64,000 nucleotides of DNA from Kribbella sindirgiensis. GTDB taxonomy: Bacteria; Actinomycetota; Actinomycetes; Propionibacteriales; Kribbellaceae. Below, in pieces: positions 34,834-44,219 of this stretch; the stretch's first letter is position 1, and every line of letters starts with the position of its first letter. The stretch lies in assembly GCF_004331435.1 (NCBI RefSeq), contig NZ_SJKA01000006.1, positions 1-64,000 on the forward strand, given 5' to 3'. The notes under the pieces are model-generated. The model had not been told where the DNA came from. It was given only the letters and a program-made list of their open reading frames with translations, and did no database searches. Both the position numbers and the translations under genes were made by a program.

Positions 34834-35562
34834 TCAGCTGCGGTCGATCCAGTTGGAGCCTCCGGGGCGGTACTGCGAATCGCACAGGGAGCTGTCGCCG
34901 GGTTGCCAGGTGTTCAGGTAAAGGAGGTTCCCGTCGGGGTCGGACAGCACCCAGATCGACGGCGCGCCCTGGTCGCTGACCAGGGCGCCGCCGGCGGCCA
35001 ACGCCGCGTCGATCCGTGGCCGCACCTGGGCTGGGTCGACCCACAGGTGGGGATGCCAGACGCGCTGTTCCGTTCGAGCCTCTGCGGTCCGGAACCAGAT
35101 CATCGGCAGTCCTCCGCGGGGGTCACCGACGTCGCCCCAGTCCTCGGTACCGATGACATGCTCGGAGTTGAACACAGCCGCCCAGAACGGCGCGATCTTG
35201 GCGTAGGCCGGTGTGTCCAGGTCGAGCTCGATATGGGTGAGGCTGCCGCATTCGAGTTCGGCACCCGCGGCCGCGACGATATCGGTGACCTGACGAGCCA
35301 ACGTCACGTCGGTTTCGGTCACGCCGCCGCCGTCGCGGCTGGACAGCCGGACATCGACCTGAAAGGCCCGCAGATCAAGGTCTGCGTGGTGGCCGAGCTC
35401 CTCAGGAGCCTTCCCGATCGACTCGACGATCCGCAGCCCTTGGGTGAAGTTCTCGGTGTGGATGCGCGTTTCCAGGCCGCCCTGCCCGAACGACAGCAGC
35501 AGGGTCCAGCCGTCGAGTTCCGCCGCGGCGATCTGTTGGCCGGTCAGCACTTGTGTGGTCAT
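34834..35562 (-). CDS. pterin-4a-carbinolamine dehydratase-like / VOC (glyoxalase) fusion
   Basis: 242-residue two-domain protein. Residues 1-100 resemble pterin dehydratase (PhhB/DCoH): 'NFTQGLRIVESIGKAPEELG' followed by the HHxD pair 'HHADLDLR' and 'GGVTETDVTLARQV'. Residues 105-240 form a VOC half: 'LTHIELDLDTPAYAKIAPFW' and 'IWVLSDPDGNLLYLNTWQPG'. The fusion is known in actinobacteria but its reaction is not established. It is divergent from a WYL-like regulator gene 65 bases away, which may control it. Confidence 0.8.
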   Translation of the reverse strand: MTTQVLTGQQIAAAELDGWTLLLSFGQGGLETRIHTENFTQGLRIVESIGKAPEELGHHADLDLRAFQVDVRLSSRDGGGVTETDVTLARQVTDIVAAAGAELECGSLTHIELDLDTPAYAKIAPFWAAVFNSEHVIGTEDWGDVGDPRGGLPMIWFRTAEARTEQRVWHPHLWVDPAQVRPRIDAALAAGGALVSDQGAPSIWVLSDPDGNLLYLNTWQPGDSSLCDSQYRPGGSNWIDRS

Positions 35563-35627
35563 AGGTGCGACCGTACGCAACAAAACTGGCCAGCCGTATG
35601 TCCTGTTTTCCTGCTAATTTTGCAGGT

Positions 35628-36212
35628 ATGCGCGCCGAGCGTCTGGTGACCGTCGCGCTGCTGCTGCAAGCGCACCGAAAGCTGACCGCGCCCGAGCTGG
35701 CGCGACGCCTCGATGTGTCCGAGCGGACGATCCGGCGTGACCTGGACGCGCTGCTGCTCTCCGGCCGGCCTCGGTCTGGAACAGGGGGTCACCTCGGCGC
35801 CGGCGCGGACACGGGTCTGCGGACGTTTCGCGTCTCCAGGATCGTGAAGGCCGAAGCCACCACCGAAGCCGTCGAACGGCCCGAAGACTTCGACCTCGTC
35901 CGGGCGTGGGAGGACGTCAATCGCCGCCATGTCCCGTGCTGGTACAACCGCGTCGAGGTGGTGTTCCAGGTTCGCCCGGAGGACCTCGGTCGCGTCACCT
36001 CGGTGCTTCCCGAAGACGCCCAGCCCCGGCCGATCGACACGGACACCGGACCGGCCCGCCGGTTCACGGCAACCTTCAGCTCGGTCCGCGAGGCGGCCTG
36101 CGAGCTGATCTACCTCGGCGACGGCGTACAAGCCCTCGAACCACCCTCCGTCCGCGCCGAACTGGTCCGCATCGGACACCGCCTGATCGCCACCCACACC
36201 CCGAACTGGTGA
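35628..36212 (+). CDS. internally shortened WYL-type (YafY-like) transcriptional regulator
   Basis: 194-residue protein. Residues 1-45 are the helix-turn-helix of YafY regulators ('KLTAPELARRLDVSERTIRR'). Then, instead of the usual linker and first half of the WYL domain, the sequence jumps through a Gly-rich stretch to 'GLRTFRVSRIVKAEATTEA', normally the end of the WYL domain, and continues with a typical WCX C-terminal region ('RFTATFSSVREAACELIYLG'). Full-length relatives have about 310-330 residues, so 100 or more are missing while the frame is kept. It may bind DNA constitutively or be a decaying gene. Confidence 0.65.
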   Translation: MRAERLVTVALLLQAHRKLTAPELARRLDVSERTIRRDLDALLLSGRPRSGTGGHLGAGADTGLRTFRVSRIVKAEATTEAVERPEDFDLVRAWEDVNRRHVPCWYNRVEVVFQVRPEDLGRVTSVLPEDAQPRPIDTDTGPARRFTATFSSVREAACELIYLGDGVQALEPPSVRAELVRIGHRLIATHTPNW

Positions 36213-36406
36213 CCAACCGGTGCTGTCGAGGAGCAGCCGGATCCTTTCGGTGCTGACGCGGTGAAGGCCTGGCGGATGAGGTCCGCCGTACGCCCGTACG
36301 CAAGCCACGACTGAGCACCGGCGCCATCCTGCGGTCTCCTGCCGGCACTGGCAGTGGTGAGGCCTCGTCACCGTGCTCGGCGACCGTTGGCGGCGGCTGC
36401 GAGCGG

Positions 36407-36450
36407 TTGACAGACCGCTCGTACGCATTTAACTTCAGCTTGCAGTAAAT
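36407..36450 (+). promoter_or_regulatory. sigma-70-like promoter with ROK operator over the -10 box
   Basis: TTGACA (36407-36412), 17-base spacer, TAACTT (36430-36435). Overlapping the -10 is the imperfect palindrome starting ATTTAACTTCAGCTTGCAG (36427-36445) and closing with TAAAT (36446-36450). 15 of the first 19 bases match the operator before the GH51 gene. It drives the sulfatase operon; the ROK regulator encoded within it (39319) is the likely binder, giving autoregulation. A second palindrome, CTTCAG-g-CTGAAG, lies just downstream at 36457-36469. Confidence 0.75.
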
Positions 36451-36506
36451 AGTTGGCTTCAGGCTGAAGGAAACTGGCTCCTGACGACACGTGAGGTGAG
36501 TGACGG

Positions 36507-38003
36507 GTGACGCGCCGCTTGAATGTGCTGGTCGTGATGGCCGACGAGCAGAGCTGGAACACCCTGGGATGTACGGGCAATCCAGCCGCGCGGACCCCGT
36601 ACCTCGACGACCTCGCCGGGGAGTCGACGGTGTTCGATGCGTGCTACACGCCGTTCCCGCTCTGCTGTCCGGCGCGGACGAGTCTGTGGACCGGCCTGAT
36701 GCCACGCCATCACGGGGTGCTGGGCAACTGGCGCCCGATCGAGCCGCGGTTGCGGGCGGCGGGTGTCGCTCAGGCTTTCGCCGGTGCGGGGTACTACACG
36801 CACTACAACGGCAAGTGGCACGTGCCTGGTACGACGCCGGACCGGATGGGCTGGGCGAGCAGCAGTGCGATTCCGGCCGTGCTGAACGGCCAGGACCGCG
36901 GTCGCTACATCGAGGAATACCGGGAGTGGGTGGCGGAGCAGGGGTATACGTTCGACCCGAGGCACATCGAGAACCTGACTGCTCAGGACATCGCGGCCCT
37001 GGCCGAGCGGCCGTACGCGACGTCGAGCCTCCCGCCGGAGGTCTACCTCGAGACCTGGCAGTGCGACCGGTTCCTGGAGAACCTCGACCAACGTCCTGCG
37101 GACACTCCGTGGCTCGCAGTGTGTTCGTTCAACGCGCCGCACTTCCCGATGCTGGTCCCTTCGCCCTACGACCGCATCATCGATCGGGACAAGGTGCGGT
37201 TGCCGGAAAGCCATGCCACCGGCACCGCGGGGAAGCCGCGCGAAGTGCGGGAGTCCCACTTCGCTCGAGACTTCGAGCACCTCTCCGAGCAGGACTGGAT
37301 CGAGGTGACGAGCCACTACCTCGGGCTGTGTGCCCTTGTCGACACTCAGTTCGGACGCATCCGCCGATACCTCGAGGATGCGGGTGAGTGGGACCGGACC
37401 GTGGTCGTGTTCACCTCCGACCACGGAGACATGATGGGTGCGCACCGGCTTATGGAGAAGGGGCACTGGCTCCATTACGAGGAGGACCTGAGGGTCCCGC
37501 TGATTGTCCGGCACCCCGATGGACGGCAGTCCAGGAACGCGAACTTCGTGTCGCTGTGCGATATCGGCCCGACCTTGTGCGAGATGACCGACGTGCCGTG
37601 GCGCGAGCCTCACGACGGCCGATCCTTCGCCGCAATGGTCGGCAACGCATCAGCCGCTCCGATTCGTGACTACGTGACGGCCGAAACGATGCTGCACGAC
37701 GGCCGTCCGGGTGGTGACGGCTCGCCGTTCCATGCCCGCGACTGGCAGTGGCCGAGGGACAGTCTCAACGTCTCCGTCAGGACCGCCGGCCATCGCTATG
37801 TCTTCCGGTCGCACGACGAGGCCGAGCTCTACGACCTGGTCGACGATCCTCACGAACAACGCAATCTCGCGGCCACCCCGGAGGCGGCCTCCGTGGTGAC
37901 CCGGCTGGCCGAACTGGTCGCCGACGAGGTGGCCGACGTACTCCCGGACGCGGCGACCCTGATCCGCGCCCCCTTTGCACAGACATCGAAAGGCACATCA
38001 TGA
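36507..38003 (+). CDS. sulfatase (type I, formylglycine-dependent)
   Basis: 498-residue cytoplasmic sulfatase. The modification motif C-x-P-x-R is 'CCPARTSLWTG', with Cys53 as the residue converted to formylglycine. Metal-site sequences are 'MADEQSWNTLGC' at the N-terminus and 'VFTSDHGDMMGAH' later; 'YNGKWHVPG' carries the conserved Lys/His pair. No signal peptide, so sulfated oligosaccharides must be imported first. GTG start. First gene of the nine-gene operon; the binding-protein gene follows with a 4-base overlap. The formylglycine-generating enzyme is not in the window. Confidence 0.92.
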   Translation: MTRRLNVLVVMADEQSWNTLGCTGNPAARTPYLDDLAGESTVFDACYTPFPLCCPARTSLWTGLMPRHHGVLGNWRPIEPRLRAAGVAQAFAGAGYYTHYNGKWHVPGTTPDRMGWASSSAIPAVLNGQDRGRYIEEYREWVAEQGYTFDPRHIENLTAQDIAALAERPYATSSLPPEVYLETWQCDRFLENLDQRPADTPWLAVCSFNAPHFPMLVPSPYDRIIDRDKVRLPESHATGTAGKPREVRESHFARDFEHLSEQDWIEVTSHYLGLCALVDTQFGRIRRYLEDAGEWDRTVVVFTSDHGDMMGAHRLMEKGHWLHYEEDLRVPLIVRHPDGRQSRNANFVSLCDIGPTLCEMTDVPWREPHDGRSFAAMVGNASAAPIRDYVTAETMLHDGRPGGDGSPFHARDWQWPRDSLNVSVRTAGHRYVFRSHDEAELYDLVDDPHEQRNLAATPEAASVVTRLAELVADEVADVLPDAATLIRAPFAQTSKGTS

Positions 38004-39322
38004 CGTCGTTCACAGGTACTCAGGTCACACGGCGATCGCTCCTGCAATGGGGAGCGACAGCGGCAGGCGTCGCCGCCCTGTCGTCCTGCTCGCGCGGCCT
38101 CGGCGGATCATCGTCCGGTGGCAGCGGGTCGGCCAAGACGCTGGAATTCATGTTCTGGGGCGAGGGCGACCAGAACAAGAAGCTGATCGCGGCGCTCGAC
38201 CTGTATCAGAAGACGGAGGGGGCCTCGACCGTCAGCCCGCAGTACTCCGGCTTCTCCGGCTACTACGACAAGCTCGCGACCCGGGTTGCCGGTGGCAACC
38301 CACCGGATGTGTTCCAGATCCATCTGCCGTACTTGATGGAGTACATCAAGCGCCAGGCGGTGCAGCCGCTGGACCAGTACAAGGACCAGCTCGGACTCGA
38401 CTCCATGCCGGACTACGTGGCGACGACCACCAAAGCAGACGGCAAGTACTACTTCGCACTGCTCGGAGCCGCGACTCAGCCGGCCGTCATCGTCAACACG
38501 ACGAAACTCAAGGGTCTCGGCCTCGCCGCGCCGGGCACCGACTGGACCATCGACCAGTACAAGGCGACGATGGGCGAGGTCTGGGCGAAGAGCGGCCACA
38601 AGCTAGCCGGTACGGCGGACCTCGGAGGCAGCCCGATCGCTCTCGAGTCCTTCCTGCGCGGCCGTGGCAAGGCGTTGTTCGGTGACGGCAGCTCGCTCGG
38701 CTTCGGCGAGGACGACATGGCCGCATGGCTGCAGCTCTGGCAGGACCTGCGGAGCAACGGATCCGCCGTACCGATGGCTGTCACCGCGGCGGCGAACGGC
38801 TTCCAGAACGACCCCGTGACGGTCGGCAAGGCGGCATACACAGGGACGGCGACCTCGCGAGGTCTGCCGTCGATGCAGAGTCTGACCAAGGACACGTTGA
38901 GCCTCGGCACGTTCCCGTCCGGTGGTCCGGGGTCGCAGCCCGGAACCAACATCATTCCTGCGGGCTGGTTCGCGATCTCGCCGAAGTCGAAGAACATCGA
39001 GGGCGCCGTGTCGATGCTGAAGTTCCTGACCAGCGACACCGGGGCCGCGAACGCGATGGGTCTGGCTCGCGGCGTGCCGATTCCGGAGAAGATCCGCGCC
39101 ACGGTCGCGACGTCCGCGACCGGCCTGAACAAGCTGGTCCTGGACAACTACGCGCTGGTGGCGTCCCAGGGCCCGGCGGCACTGCAGATGTATCCGCCAG
39201 GTGCCAGCAAGCTGCTGCAGACCTCGCTGCCGAACGTGAACCAGGTCGTCGGATTCGGGAAGAGCACGGTCACGCAGGCCGTGACGAAGTTCTTCTCCGA
39301 CGCCCAGGCCGCGCTCAAGTGA
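38000..39322 (+). CDS. ABC sugar transporter, solute-binding protein (Tat lipoprotein)
   Basis: 440-residue CUT1-type binding protein. The N-terminus has a twin-arginine motif 'TRRSLLQWG' and ends in a lipobox 'ALSSC', so export by Tat and lipidation are expected. Typical mature features include 'EFMFWGEGDQNKKLIAAL', 'GGNPPDVFQIHLPYLMEY' and 'WFAISPKSKN'. It overlaps the sulfatase stop and the following ROK start by four bases each, binding transport, desulfation and regulation into one coupled unit. The matching permeases are at 41648 and 42558. Confidence 0.9.
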   Translation: MTSFTGTQVTRRSLLQWGATAAGVAALSSCSRGLGGSSSGGSGSAKTLEFMFWGEGDQNKKLIAALDLYQKTEGASTVSPQYSGFSGYYDKLATRVAGGNPPDVFQIHLPYLMEYIKRQAVQPLDQYKDQLGLDSMPDYVATTTKADGKYYFALLGAATQPAVIVNTTKLKGLGLAAPGTDWTIDQYKATMGEVWAKSGHKLAGTADLGGSPIALESFLRGRGKALFGDGSSLGFGEDDMAAWLQLWQDLRSNGSAVPMAVTAAANGFQNDPVTVGKAAYTGTATSRGLPSMQSLTKDTLSLGTFPSGGPGSQPGTNIIPAGWFAISPKSKNIEGAVSMLKFLTSDTGAANAMGLARGVPIPEKIRATVATSATGLNKLVLDNYALVASQGPAALQMYPPGASKLLQTSLPNVNQVVGFGKSTVTQAVTKFFSDAQAALK

Positions 39323-40545
39323 TCAGTGTCGATTCCAGAGGACTACGCTCCGCGCAGCAGTACGACCTGCGGGAGCAGAACTGCTCGGCGATTCTGCGTA
39401 CGGCGATGCAGCGGGGGCCGATCGCACGGTCGGAACTCTCCGGGCTGACGGGCCTGGCGACCGGCACCGTCACACGACTCACCAGCCTGCTCTGCTCGGC
39501 GGGCCTGCTGCGGGAACTCCCAGCTGAGCAGGAGCATGGTGTCCCAGGACGTCCGAGGACACCGATGGTCATCGACGAACGAACGTTCAGGGTGGTCGGC
39601 GTCCATTTCGGCCTGCGACGAACGACGGTCTGTCTGCTCGACCTGCGCGGGCAATTGCTGGCCGAGACACGGCTGCCGCACCGGCGCCGCGGCTTCGAGC
39701 CGCTCGTCGCGCAGGCGGTCGAGGGAATCCGCGAGCTCGTCTCAGCGGCGCCGGGTCAGGTCCTGGGGGTCGGCGCGAGCACGGGCGGTTGGGTGGACCG
39801 TGAGTCAGGGCTGGTTCGCGATCACCGGGTGCTGCGCTGGCGCGACGTACCGCTGCGTGATGCCCTCGCCAACGGGCTCGGGCTGCGCGCCGAGGTCGAC
39901 TCCAGCTTCCGCTCGCTCGCCATGGCCGAACGCTGGTTCGGCGGTGCCCAGGACGTCGACGATCTCGTCAGCCTGTTCGTGGGCAACGTGGTGGGCGCCG
40001 GATTCGTCCTCGGAGGCCGGGTGTTCCGGGGGTTTCAGGCCGCCGCGGGGACCGTCGATCATCTGTCGGTCGGTGCGACGGCCGACGAGAGCTGTAGCTG
40101 CGGGCGTCACGATTGTCTCCACGTGGCAGCGAGTGACCTGGCTGTCCTGGCCAGAGCGCGCCGCGCCGGTCTGATCGGAACCCGAGGCACGCTGGAGCAC
40201 CTGATCCAGGCGGCCCGGAACGGTGACGTGCGTGCCGATGGCTTGCTGGTCGCCAGAGCCGAACTGGTCGGAGTCGCGGCCGGCGCCCTCATCGACATGC
40301 TCGACCCCGCGATGGTGGTCGTCAGCGGCGGCGTTGTGGACGCGCCGGAGTATCTGAGGTCCGTTCAACGGGGAGCCCGCGCCTACCTGCGGGACAAGCG
40401 GCCCGTGAACACGGAATCGGTCGTGCGACTGAGTGCGTTCGGCACCGACGGTGTCGCGGTGTCGGCAGCCAGTGTGATTCTCGACCGGATCTACGCTGCA
40501 CCTTCCGAGTTCGTTCCGGGTCTCCTCGAGTTGCGGTACGGGTGA
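39319..40545 (+). CDS. ROK-family transcriptional regulator
   Basis: 408-residue repressor with N-terminal winged helix 'GPIARSELSGLTGLATGTVT' and a ROK domain. The Zn site is intact in 'CSCGRHDCLHVAAS'. Two conserved ROK sugar-binding motifs are altered: ENDxN reads D-S-S-F-R ('EVDSSFRSLAMAE') and GExGH reads GTVDH. The ROK regulator at 45900 has the same positions changed in nearly the same way. GTG start overlaps the binding-protein stop. It most likely represses its own operon through the operator at 36427. Confidence 0.9.
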   Translation: MISVDSRGLRSAQQYDLREQNCSAILRTAMQRGPIARSELSGLTGLATGTVTRLTSLLCSAGLLRELPAEQEHGVPGRPRTPMVIDERTFRVVGVHFGLRRTTVCLLDLRGQLLAETRLPHRRRGFEPLVAQAVEGIRELVSAAPGQVLGVGASTGGWVDRESGLVRDHRVLRWRDVPLRDALANGLGLRAEVDSSFRSLAMAERWFGGAQDVDDLVSLFVGNVVGAGFVLGGRVFRGFQAAAGTVDHLSVGATADESCSCGRHDCLHVAASDLAVLARARRAGLIGTRGTLEHLIQAARNGDVRADGLLVARAELVGVAAGALIDMLDPAMVVVSGGVVDAPEYLRSVQRGARAYLRDKRPVNTESVVRLSAFGTDGVAVSAASVILDRIYAAPSEFVPGLLELRYG

Positions 40546-41651
40546 CCGGCTTGATCGACTCCGACGCCTGTATTGACTCCGTGCTGGTCTGGTCGCACCG
40601 GGCATCGCGGCGCAGTACCTGGGCGATGGTCGAGGTGGTGGCCGGCGGCGTACGCGGCGTCGGTGAGCTCTCCGACGGCGCCGCGCTGGACACGCTGCTG
40701 GCGGCTGCCCGGTCGATGCGCTCCGAGGTCGTCGGCCGGCCCTTGACGCAGGCACGGACCGTGCTGCGACGGCGGCTGCGCGGGCTGAGAGCGGCGGGCA
40801 CCGAACCCGATGCGTTCCTGTGGTCGACGGTTCTCGGCGGGTACGAGAGCGCCTTGGCGGATGTCGTCGCACGGCTCGAGGGCCGAGCGTTGTCGACGTC
40901 GCTGGGGCTTGGCGAGCCCGCGCCGGTGCGCCTGTATGCCAACCTCAACCGCAGGTTCGGCGCGGACGGAGCAGACACGATCGTGGCCGAGGCGATCCGT
41001 GCCGCAGGCAACGGGTTCACGGCTGTGAAAGTGGCGCCGTTCCTGGACAGCCACAGTTCGGGGCTGTCCGGCAGCCGGCTGATCGATGCCGGCCTGTCGC
41101 TCGTCGGGCGTGTGCGCGACGCGATCCCGCGCGAGGTCGACCTGATGGTGGACTGTCACTACCTGGTGCCGCCCCAGCTGCTGCACGACGTCGTCCGAGA
41201 GCTGGCGCCGCTAGGTCTGTACTGGATCGAAGACCTCGTGCGGGTCGGCGATCGATCTGCCATGGACCTGGCGGCGGCAGGCGGTGTCGCGCTGGCCGCG
41301 GGGGAGCACATCTGGAGTCCAGAGATCGCGGCCGCGGCTTGCGCAGACGGTGCGCTCCGGTACTGGCTGGTCGATCCCAAGCATGCCGGTGGGCCGGCGG
41401 GCGTGGCACGGATCGCGGAGGCGATCGGTGACGCACAGCTGACTTTCCACAATCCCAGCGGTCCGGTCGGCACCGCCCACGCCGCGCACCTCGCCGGGCT
41501 GGCCCGTCGGACGACCTGGCTCGAGTACGCCTGGGGCGAGGTCGATCGCGCTGCCTTGCTCGAGCCTGCGGAGGTCGTCGTCGACGGGGTGCTGAAGCCA
41601 TCGGGTCCAGGTATCGGTGGCCGGACGCGAACCGGAAGGAGTAATTCATGA
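40542..41651 (+). CDS. enolase-superfamily (mandelate racemase-like) enzyme
   Basis: 369-residue protein with an MR/MLE fold. The catalytic Lys region is 'GFTAVKVAPFLDS', metal ligands are likely Asp in 'LMVDCHYLVPP', Glu in 'YWIEDLVR' and Glu in 'LAAGEHIWSPE', and the C-terminal segment has 'FHNPSGPVGTAHAAH'. The VKVAPF and HNPSGPV patterns occur in sugar-acid dehydratases and cycloisomerases rather than true enolases. In this operon it could dehydrate or cyclise an acid formed by the SDR at 43448. Exact reaction not assignable from sequence alone. Confidence 0.8.
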   Translation: MTGLIDSDACIDSVLVWSHRASRRSTWAMVEVVAGGVRGVGELSDGAALDTLLAAARSMRSEVVGRPLTQARTVLRRRLRGLRAAGTEPDAFLWSTVLGGYESALADVVARLEGRALSTSLGLGEPAPVRLYANLNRRFGADGADTIVAEAIRAAGNGFTAVKVAPFLDSHSSGLSGSRLIDAGLSLVGRVRDAIPREVDLMVDCHYLVPPQLLHDVVRELAPLGLYWIEDLVRVGDRSAMDLAAAGGVALAAGEHIWSPEIAAAACADGALRYWLVDPKHAGGPAGVARIAEAIGDAQLTFHNPSGPVGTAHAAHLAGLARRTTWLEYAWGEVDRAALLEPAEVVVDGVLKPSGPGIGGRTRTGRSNS

Positions 41652-42568
41652 CAATCACCTATCCAACGATGCGTGGGCAACGCAGGCGACGTACCCGCTA
41701 CCAGAACGGCTGGGCGTTGGCCTTCCTGGCGCCGTGGCTGATCGGCTTCCTGGCCTTCACCGCCGGGCCGATGCTGATGTCGCTCTACCTCGCCTTTACC
41801 AAGTACGACCTGCTGTCCGCGCCGAAGTGGCTCGGCGCAGGCAACTTCCGCCGGATGTTCGGCGACGATCCGCTCTTCCTGCAGTCCCTCAAGGTGACGG
41901 CGATCTACGTCGTGGTCGGTACGCCGCTGAGCCTGTGTTTTGCCCTCGCTGTCGCCGTCGTGCTCAATCGCGGGCTCCGTGGTCTCGACTTCTACCGGTC
42001 CGCGATCTATCTGCCGTCCCTCTTCGGCGGCAGCGTCGCGATCGCCGTGCTGTGGCGGAAAGTCTTCAACGGCGACGGTCTCGTCAACCAGTTGCTCGCA
42101 TTCGTCGGCATCCAGGGTCCGTCGTGGATCTCGGAGCCGCAGACCGCGCTCGGCACCTTGATCGCTCTCGAGGTGTGGCAATTCGGAGCGCCGATGGTGA
42201 TCTTCCTGGCCGGGCTCCGGCAGATACCGCGGGAGTTCTACGAGGCTGCGCAGGTGGACGGTGCCAGCCGGGTCCGTCAGTTCTGGAGCATCACGATGCC
42301 GTTGCTGAGCCCCATCTTGTTCTTCAACCTCACGCTGCAGCTGATCCGGTCGTTCCAGGCGTTCGCGCCGGCCTTCATCATCAGCGACGGCTCCGGCGGT
42401 CCGGCGGACTCGACGCTCTTCTACTCCCTCTATCTCTACCAGGAAGGATTCGTGAACTTCGACATGGGTTACGCCGCGGCGATGGCCTGGATGCTGGTAC
42501 TCCTGGCGGGCGCCGTCGTGGCGGTCAACTTCTTCTTCGCGAAGTTCTGGGTGCACTATGGCGACTGA
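41648..42568 (+). CDS. ABC sugar transporter permease (MalF/UgpA-type)
   Basis: 306-residue permease starting at the ATGA junction with the enolase-like gene. It has the first membrane segment 'LAFLAPWLIGFLAFTAGPML', the EAA loop 'FYEAAQVDGASRVRQFWSIT' and six hydrophobic segments. It forms the importer with the binding protein at 38000 and the permease at 42558, although the ROK and enolase-like genes separate it from the binding-protein gene. Confidence 0.92.
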   Translation: MTITYPTMRGQRRRRTRYQNGWALAFLAPWLIGFLAFTAGPMLMSLYLAFTKYDLLSAPKWLGAGNFRRMFGDDPLFLQSLKVTAIYVVVGTPLSLCFALAVAVVLNRGLRGLDFYRSAIYLPSLFGGSVAIAVLWRKVFNGDGLVNQLLAFVGIQGPSWISEPQTALGTLIALEVWQFGAPMVIFLAGLRQIPREFYEAAQVDGASRVRQFWSITMPLLSPILFFNLTLQLIRSFQAFAPAFIISDGSGGPADSTLFYSLYLYQEGFVNFDMGYAAAMAWMLVLLAGAVVAVNFFFAKFWVHYGD

Positions 42569-43451
42569 GAGACTCACCGCGATCCGGGACGACGTCGAGA
42601 GTCGTCCGACCACCCGTCGATGGGTGCCGGGCCGCCGCCTGCTCGCACACTTCGCACTCATCGTGGTCACGCTCGTCATGCTCTACCCGCTGGTGTGGAT
42701 GGTGGCGAGCTCCTTCAAGCCGACCGACGAGATCTTCTCCCAGCCTGGTCTGGTTCCGCGGCATTTCGAGCCGTCGAACTACGCCGAGGGCTGGAAGGGT
42801 GTGTCGACCGCGTTCAGCATCTTCATCGAGAACTCACTGTTCATCTCGGTGGCCGCGATCATCGGCAACGTGATCTCCTGCAGCCTGGCGGCGTACGCCT
42901 TCGCGCGCCTGAACTTCATCGGCCGGCGGATCGCCTACGCGACGATGCTGGTGACGCTGATGCTGCCCACGCACGTCACGCTGGTGCCGCAGTACATCTT
43001 GTTCAACAAGCTCGGCTGGGTGAACACCTTCTACCCGCTCTTCGTGCCGCACTTCTTCGCGGTCGATGCGTTCTTCGTCCTGTTGATGGTGCAGTTCATC
43101 CGGTCGCTGCCGCGAGAGCTGGACGAAGCCGCGCGGCTGGACGGCTGCTCGCCGTGGCAGACCTACCGCTACATCGTGTTCCCGCTCCTGCGCCCCGCGC
43201 TGGTCACCACGATCATCTTCACCTTCATCTGGACGTACAACGACTTCTTCAAACAGCTCATCTACCTCAACGATGTCCAGCTGTTCACCGTGCCGCTCGG
43301 CCTGCGCCAGTTCCTCGACTCGACGGGCGACTCGTCCTGGGGCCCGATGCTTGCCATGAGCACCCTTGCGCTGGTGCCGCCGCTGGTCCTGTTCGTCACG
43401 TTCCAGCGCAAGATCGTCGACGGCGTCGCCACCTCGGGACTGAAGGGATGA
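42558..43451 (+). CDS. ABC sugar transporter permease (MalG/UgpE-type)
   Basis: 297-residue permease that overlaps its partner gene by 11 bases. EAA loop 'LDEAARLDGCSPWQTYRYIV'; C-terminal 'FQRKIVDGVATSGLKG' is typical. The ~35-residue N-terminal cytoplasmic stretch before the first membrane segment is normal for the group. The next gene (SDR) starts within its stop codon. Confidence 0.92.
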   Translation: MATERLTAIRDDVESRPTTRRWVPGRRLLAHFALIVVTLVMLYPLVWMVASSFKPTDEIFSQPGLVPRHFEPSNYAEGWKGVSTAFSIFIENSLFISVAAIIGNVISCSLAAYAFARLNFIGRRIAYATMLVTLMLPTHVTLVPQYILFNKLGWVNTFYPLFVPHFFAVDAFFVLLMVQFIRSLPRELDEAARLDGCSPWQTYRYIVFPLLRPALVTTIIFTFIWTYNDFFKQLIYLNDVQLFTVPLGLRQFLDSTGDSSWGPMLAMSTLALVPPLVLFVTFQRKIVDGVATSGLKG

Positions 43452-44185
43452 CGTCCGGATCCTCCGCGCTGGTGACCGGTGCGGGCGGCGGGATCGGCTC
43501 GGCGGTCGTGGCGACGCTGGCGAAGCAGGGTTGGGCGGTGGTCGGCGTCGACCTGGTGGAGCGGCCGGCGGCACTTGACCCGAACGAGGCGATCGGCTGG
43601 GTCGTCGGAGATGTGCGCGACGACGCGACCATCGACCGAGCAGTCGCGGTCGCATCCGGCCTCGGCCGGTTGAGCGGCTTGGTGACCGCGACCCTCACCG
43701 AGCAGCGCGGGGCGCTCGAGAGCCTCGACTCGGCGGCCCTCGGCGCAGTGTTCGACGTACAGGTCGCAGCGGCGTGGGCCTGGAGTACGGCGGTCGTCGA
43801 CGCGGCCGCCGGAGACGAGGTCTCGATCGCGCACGTCTCCAGCGTCCATGCTCAACGCGCGGGGCCCGGCATGGCGGCGTACGCGATCGGAAAGGCGGCC
43901 TTGGACGCGCTGGTCCGTGCGGGTGCGGTCGAATGGGGCCCGCAGGGGGTGCGATGCAACGCCGTGCTCCCGGGGTTCGTTCCGGTCGAGCGGAACAAGG
44001 AACGCTGGTCCGAGCCAGGCATGTCCGCCCGCCTCCTGGCCAACCATCCGTTGCGGCGGTTCGTCACGGCCGAGGACGTAGCGCAGGTCGTCGCCTTCCT
44101 TCTGGGCCCTGAGTCGCGAGCCGTCACCGGCGTATCCCTCCCGGTCGACGGCGGCATGCTCGCCATGCTGCCGCCTTGGGCCTGA
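43448..44185 (+). CDS. short-chain dehydrogenase/reductase (sugar dehydrogenase candidate)
   Basis: 245-residue classical SDR. Cofactor motif 'VTGAGGGIGSAVV', acidic residue after strand 2 ('VGVDLVERP') suggesting NAD+ preference, catalytic Ser in 'AHVSSVHAQR' and Tyr/Lys in 'YAIGKAAL', and the usual C-terminus 'GVSLPVDGGML'. The common NNAG motif is not obvious. In a sugar-import operon lacking a kinase, oxidation of the freed sugar to a lactone is the likely role, as for fucose or rhamnose dehydrogenases. Overlaps the permease gene by four bases. Confidence 0.85.
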   Translation: MTSGSSALVTGAGGGIGSAVVATLAKQGWAVVGVDLVERPAALDPNEAIGWVVGDVRDDATIDRAVAVASGLGRLSGLVTATLTEQRGALESLDSAALGAVFDVQVAAAWAWSTAVVDAAAGDEVSIAHVSSVHAQRAGPGMAAYAIGKAALDALVRAGAVEWGPQGVRCNAVLPGFVPVERNKERWSEPGMSARLLANHPLRRFVTAEDVAQVVAFLLGPESRAVTGVSLPVDGGMLAMLPPWA

Positions 44186-44219
44186 CAACGACACAGAATC
44201 CCATGAATGCGAGGTATTG

